Origin: Macrotrachela quadricornifera
Lineage: Eukaryota > Rotifera > Eurotatoria > Philodinida > Philodinidae
DNA: 64,000 nt
Reading direction: 5' to 3'
NCBI GenBank assembly: GCA_022393335.1
Contig: JAJEKB010021106.1
Location: 934,701 to 998,700, forward strand
Shown: piece by piece, positions 60,830 through 64,000 of the stretch
Numbering within the stretch: position 1 is the stretch's first letter
Layout of the letters: each line of letters opens with the position of its first letter
The notes under the pieces: generated by a model
What the model saw: the letters and a program-made list of their open reading frames with translations, nothing else
Database searches by the model: none
Told to the model about the DNA's origin: nothing
Position numbers and translations under genes: made by a program

Positions 60830-61860
60830 AATGCTGTTCGATTCATTAAGTTTATTTTCCACTTTAGATTACTAATGTTTCAAAGCTTTGTGTCATTTTT
60901 ATTTATTAGTTATATTTTATTTTGTAAAAGACAGATATCAGAGAAAGCAATTATTAGAGAGACAAGCATGCGGCGACGTGTTATGCGACAAATTGATATA
61001 GTACCGTCTACAAAAGCAATCCTCTAACCTTCTCTAATTTCAGCCTTTTCAACAGTAGATTCTGATTTGTGCAAGAAAGTTTTTGAATCAGTAATTTAAA
61101 GACTTCAATAATGCATCGATTCTGATGGACATAAATTTAAACATTTGAATTAAGTTGCTCGCTAATTTTAGTTTTCTAATTGTTGTTATTCATAAAAAGA
61201 ATTTTGTTTTGATTTACTCATGTCTTTCTCTGACGAAAGAATATTAGAAATACGAATGAATCATTTTATAACATTTTTTTGATCCCGTAACAAGTAAAAA
61301 ATCATTATTGATGTTTCTCGTATGAAAAAAATTTTAAGTAAGCTTCTATCACTGGTAAAAATTTCATCCTGTTTAGTTGACATCTGGCGGAAATATTTAA
61401 ATTTCTTATTGCACAATTGTTTATGAACCATTCTGTATATTCCTCGGATTAAAATCCGAGATTTTCACCTGTATTTTTTAATAAAGTTAGTCTACTGATA
61501 TTTAAAAATAAAATAAAATCAATGGATACATATTCATATGTAAAAAAAAACAAAATTGCATTTTAAATAAAAGCTGGATTAAATATATTATACAATTGAA
61601 GACAAAATTTGTTTCCTTTTTCTAAAATTAGTTATTAAAAATGCCCCATATTGATTTGAGATAAAAGAAAATAAAGTTGAATCGATTTGATTTAATTTTG
61701 ATTCTAATAGATGAATTTGAGAAAAATAATACGTTGTTAAATACGACAAATAAGAAAAGGAAAATGATTAATTTAAAGATGATAAACAATTAAATAGGTT
61801 TTACATAAAGGGAAAAAATATAGTTATTCTAATATAAAAAAAAACTAAAGTTCTAATGTT
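60830..61860. other. Intergenic DNA downstream of the aldolase gene
   Basis: AT-rich sequence without a supportable ORF or repeat; contains the presumed 3' region of the aldolase gene on the minus strand. Confidence 0.4.
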
Positions 61861-61873
61861 CTATTGTAATTGT

Positions 61874-63668
61874 TTATAAAGTATTTGTACTTCCTAAATC
61901 ATCAAATGCTTCTTGAACACGTTTTTTCATTGATGCTTCAGCTTCACGTAACCATACTCTTGGATCATAAAATTTTTTATTTGGTTTATCTTCAGCATCA
62001 AGTAAACCTTGAAGACGTCCTTCATTTTTTTTATAAAATTTAAGAATACCTTCCCAATAAGCATATTGTGTATCTGTATCAATATTCATTTTAACAACAC
62101 CACTTTTAACAGCTGTTTTTATTTCATCTTTAGTTGAACCAGATCCACCATGAAAGACAAGAAATATTGGTTTATCATCTTTTGAATTTAATTTTTCTTT
62201 AACATATGCTTGATGTTTAGCAAGTAATGATGGTTGAAGTTTAACATTTCCTGGTTTATAAACACCATGAACATTTCCAAATGCAGCAGCTATTGAAAAT
62301 AATGGTGATATGGCTGATAATTCTCTTTGAACATCCCAAACATCTTCTGGTTGTGTATAAAGTGCTGAATTTTCAACACCTGTATTATCTACACCATCTT
62401 CTTCTCCACCAGTTATACCTATTTCCATTTCAAGCCAAATTTTCATTGGAGCCATACGTGTTAAATATTTTTTGCATGCTGCTATATTATGTTCTTTTGT
62501 TTCTTCAGAAAAATCTATCATATGAGAACTAAATAATGGTTCACCATGTTGTTTAAAATAAGCTTCATCAGCTTCAAGCATTCCAACAAACCTATTAATA
62601 ATAGAAATTTATAATTCAATAATTATGGATGAAACACAATTATTTTCATTCTTTATATTTATCCTCTATTTATCCCTGAAATTTTCTACAAACACATATA
62701 AAAATTGTCTCACGATTGAACATTCTCAAGTATCAAAATACTTTTGGACGGGATCTATATTTATCCGATAGGTCCTATTCACTAATGAAAATGTCTACAA
62801 TGGTTTGAATCGTCCATGCCTTTGTTTCTCCATTACCCCTTCATCAAAATATCGACTTCAGAATTGTGGCTTGAAAATTTATAGAAATAAAAAGTTTTTG
62901 ATGAACTCTAAAGAAGACAACAGCATTTTGTTAAAAATAGTATCTCAGAAACGAAGGTCTGGACATCGAAACCATTGTAGACATTTTCATTGTTGAATAA
63001 GACCTATCAAATGAATATAGACTTGGACCAAAAGTAATTTGGCACTTGGGAATGCTTCATCATCAGATATATTTGAAAAAAGGTGAATAATAAATGGAAA
63101 AAATACTGTAGTTAAACGTGATGAATATTTGTGATTTGCATTTTAAATTTTAAAATATAATGTAAATCAAGGATATTCATTACCGTTTCGAAAATCTTAA
63201 AAATATAAATAATGAAATTATTCATGTTCCATCAATTATATTCAAAAAAAACTATGATTAACTAACCATGGTTCTAATTTTTTAGCACAATGATCACTAT
63301 GCAAAACAACAGGTACTCCATAAGCTTTAGCTACATTCCGTACATGATGTGCACCAGCAACAGCACCTAATATACTTGCTGCTTGTCCATCGTTATTAAG
63401 ACCTTTACCAGCAAAAAATTGAGCTCCACCTTGAGATATTTGTATTATAACAGGAGATTTTGCATCTCTTGCAGCTTCAAGAACTGCATTAGCAACTGAT
63501 GATGATGTTACATTTATAGCTGGTATGGCAAATTGATGTTCTTTTGCATATTGAAATAATTTTAATACATTATCACCGGTTAATACACCTAGAAAAATAA
63601 ATTTATTTATCTATATTATAAATAAACAATTTAAATATACCTGCTGGTACAACATCAGATACACCCAT
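61874..63668 (-). CDS. FBA1: Class II fructose-bisphosphate aldolase (zinc-dependent)
   Basis: Three minus-strand exons: 63668-63641, 63588-63267, 62591-61874, GT-AG introns of 52 and 675 bases, 355 codons plus TAA (yeast Fba1 and E. coli FbaA 359). It cleaves fructose 1,6-bisphosphate to dihydroxyacetone phosphate and glyceraldehyde 3-phosphate in glycolysis. The active-site blocks are all present: HSDHCAKK (catalytic Asp, Zn-binding His), EIGITGGEEDGV, FGNVHGVYKPG (Zn His), FHGGSGST (Zn His) and VVKMNIDTDTQ. The start MGVSDV and the segments YAKEHQFAIPAINVTSSS and GMLEADEAYFKQHGEPLFSS are strikingly like fungal enzymes. Animals normally use the unrelated class I enzyme. Introns and host-like A/T-rich codons show it is a resident gene, not contamination. 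Confidence 0.95.
62721..63054. mobile_element. MITE-like element with ~100-bp inverted arms in aldolase intron 2
   Basis: The segment 62721-62822 matches the reverse complement of about 62955-63054, starting CATTCTCAAGTATCAAAATA on one side and CATTCCCAAGTGCCAAATTA on the other. GATAGGTC and AATGAAAATGTCTACAATGG are shared deep in the arms. The total is about 334 bp. It lies wholly within intron 2 (62592-63266), which it accounts for about half of. No target duplication could be fixed, so the superfamily is open. Confidence 0.7.
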
Positions 63669-64000
63669 GTTTATATGATAAAAATTTCTAAAAATATATT
63701 GAAAATTTGTAATAGAAGAAAAAGCTTGATACTATTTCTAGCTAATATTACAGACACAAGGAAAAAAAATAACGATGGAGGTCGATGTGTGTGCATCAAC
63801 GATGCTAACATAAAAGCAAATGCATTCGATAGGAGAAAGAAAAAAATATAACTTTTTTTCTTCTTCTTCTTCTTCTTCTTCGTCTTCTCGATAAAGAACA
63901 TGACCGATGCAAGTAGCAACAAAAAAAAAATCTAACTAAAGGAAAGAAAAAGAACATCCATTATATGACGAACAACGACTGTCGAGAACAACTTTTTTTT
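63669..64000. promoter_or_regulatory. Upstream region of the aldolase gene
   Basis: This 5' flank (aldolase lies on the minus strand) contains a TTC/GAA microsatellite at 63858-63890 and several poly-A/T runs. No defined promoter element can be singled out. An additional 5' untranslated exon cannot be excluded. Confidence 0.35.

Noticed and set aside
62281..62532. 83-codon plus-strand frame
   Set aside because: It is antisense to aldolase exon 3 and is a shadow of that gene.
1..64000. CRISPR arrays, operons, bacterial promoters, telomeric repeats
   Set aside because: No regularly spaced identical short repeats with unique spacers, no TGTGGG- or TTAGGG-type arrays; spliced genes show eukaryotic nuclear DNA.

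Overview
The window looks like nuclear DNA of a small-genome, AT-rich animal, most probably a bdelloid rotifer. The animal assignment rests on complete intron-containing genes for a myosin phosphatase targeting subunit (an animal family), GID8, CCDC124 and CHMP4. Most introns are about 45-65 bases, codons favour A/T at the third position, and many different DNA-transposon relics are present. A class II fructose-bisphosphate aldolase, absent from ordinary animals but found in fungi and bacteria, sits among the animal genes; this fits the known tendency of bdelloids to carry foreign genes. The species assignment is inference.

Layout. Bases 1-31,700 form a gene desert with no ORF I can support as a gene. 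It holds three hAT-type elements with recognisable terminal inverted repeats (TIRs) and 8-bp target duplications (526-1667, 15843-16026, 19341-20774). It also holds diverged tandem repeats (3.9-5.9 kb), a GACTAGTC-rich repeat tract (14.5-16.2 kb), and a long stretch whose top strand is poor in C (about 9.4-22.3 kb). After that comes an A-rich coding-like relic (about 23.5-26.4 kb), then a 4.2-kb element bounded by two colinear 397-bp inverted arms (27081-31237) whose interior repeats at about 163 bp. A fourth hAT MITE (29179-29310) is inserted in that interior.

Bases 31,700-64,000 carry the genes: GID8 (+), a DUF707-like glycosyltransferase (-), CCDC124 (-) and PPP1R12/MYPT (+) sharing a 338-bp divergent promoter region, a small secreted cysteine-rich peptide (+), two CHMP4/SNF7 paralogues in convergent orientation, a membrane-anchored methyltransferase-like protein (+), and the class II aldolase (-). 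Between them lie relics of CENP-B/Tigger-type, Merlin/ISXO2-type and FLYWCH/MULE-type transposases and a Helitron-type helicase tail.

A second theme is a family of Helentron/HINE-like elements (33776-34893, 37450-37989, 40032-40964, with relatives at 43.27-43.79, 51.72-52.55 and 59.5 kb). Members share inverted subterminal motifs, a palindromic hairpin close to one end, a 34-bp minisatellite and a unit repeated at exactly 164 bp. One relative runs directly into the C-terminal part of a Helitron-type helicase, which ties the family to rolling-circle transposons. The cellular genes do not form a pathway; they are housekeeping genes (ubiquitin-ligase complex, ribosome-associated factor, myosin phosphatase, ESCRT-III, glycolysis) scattered among mobile DNA.
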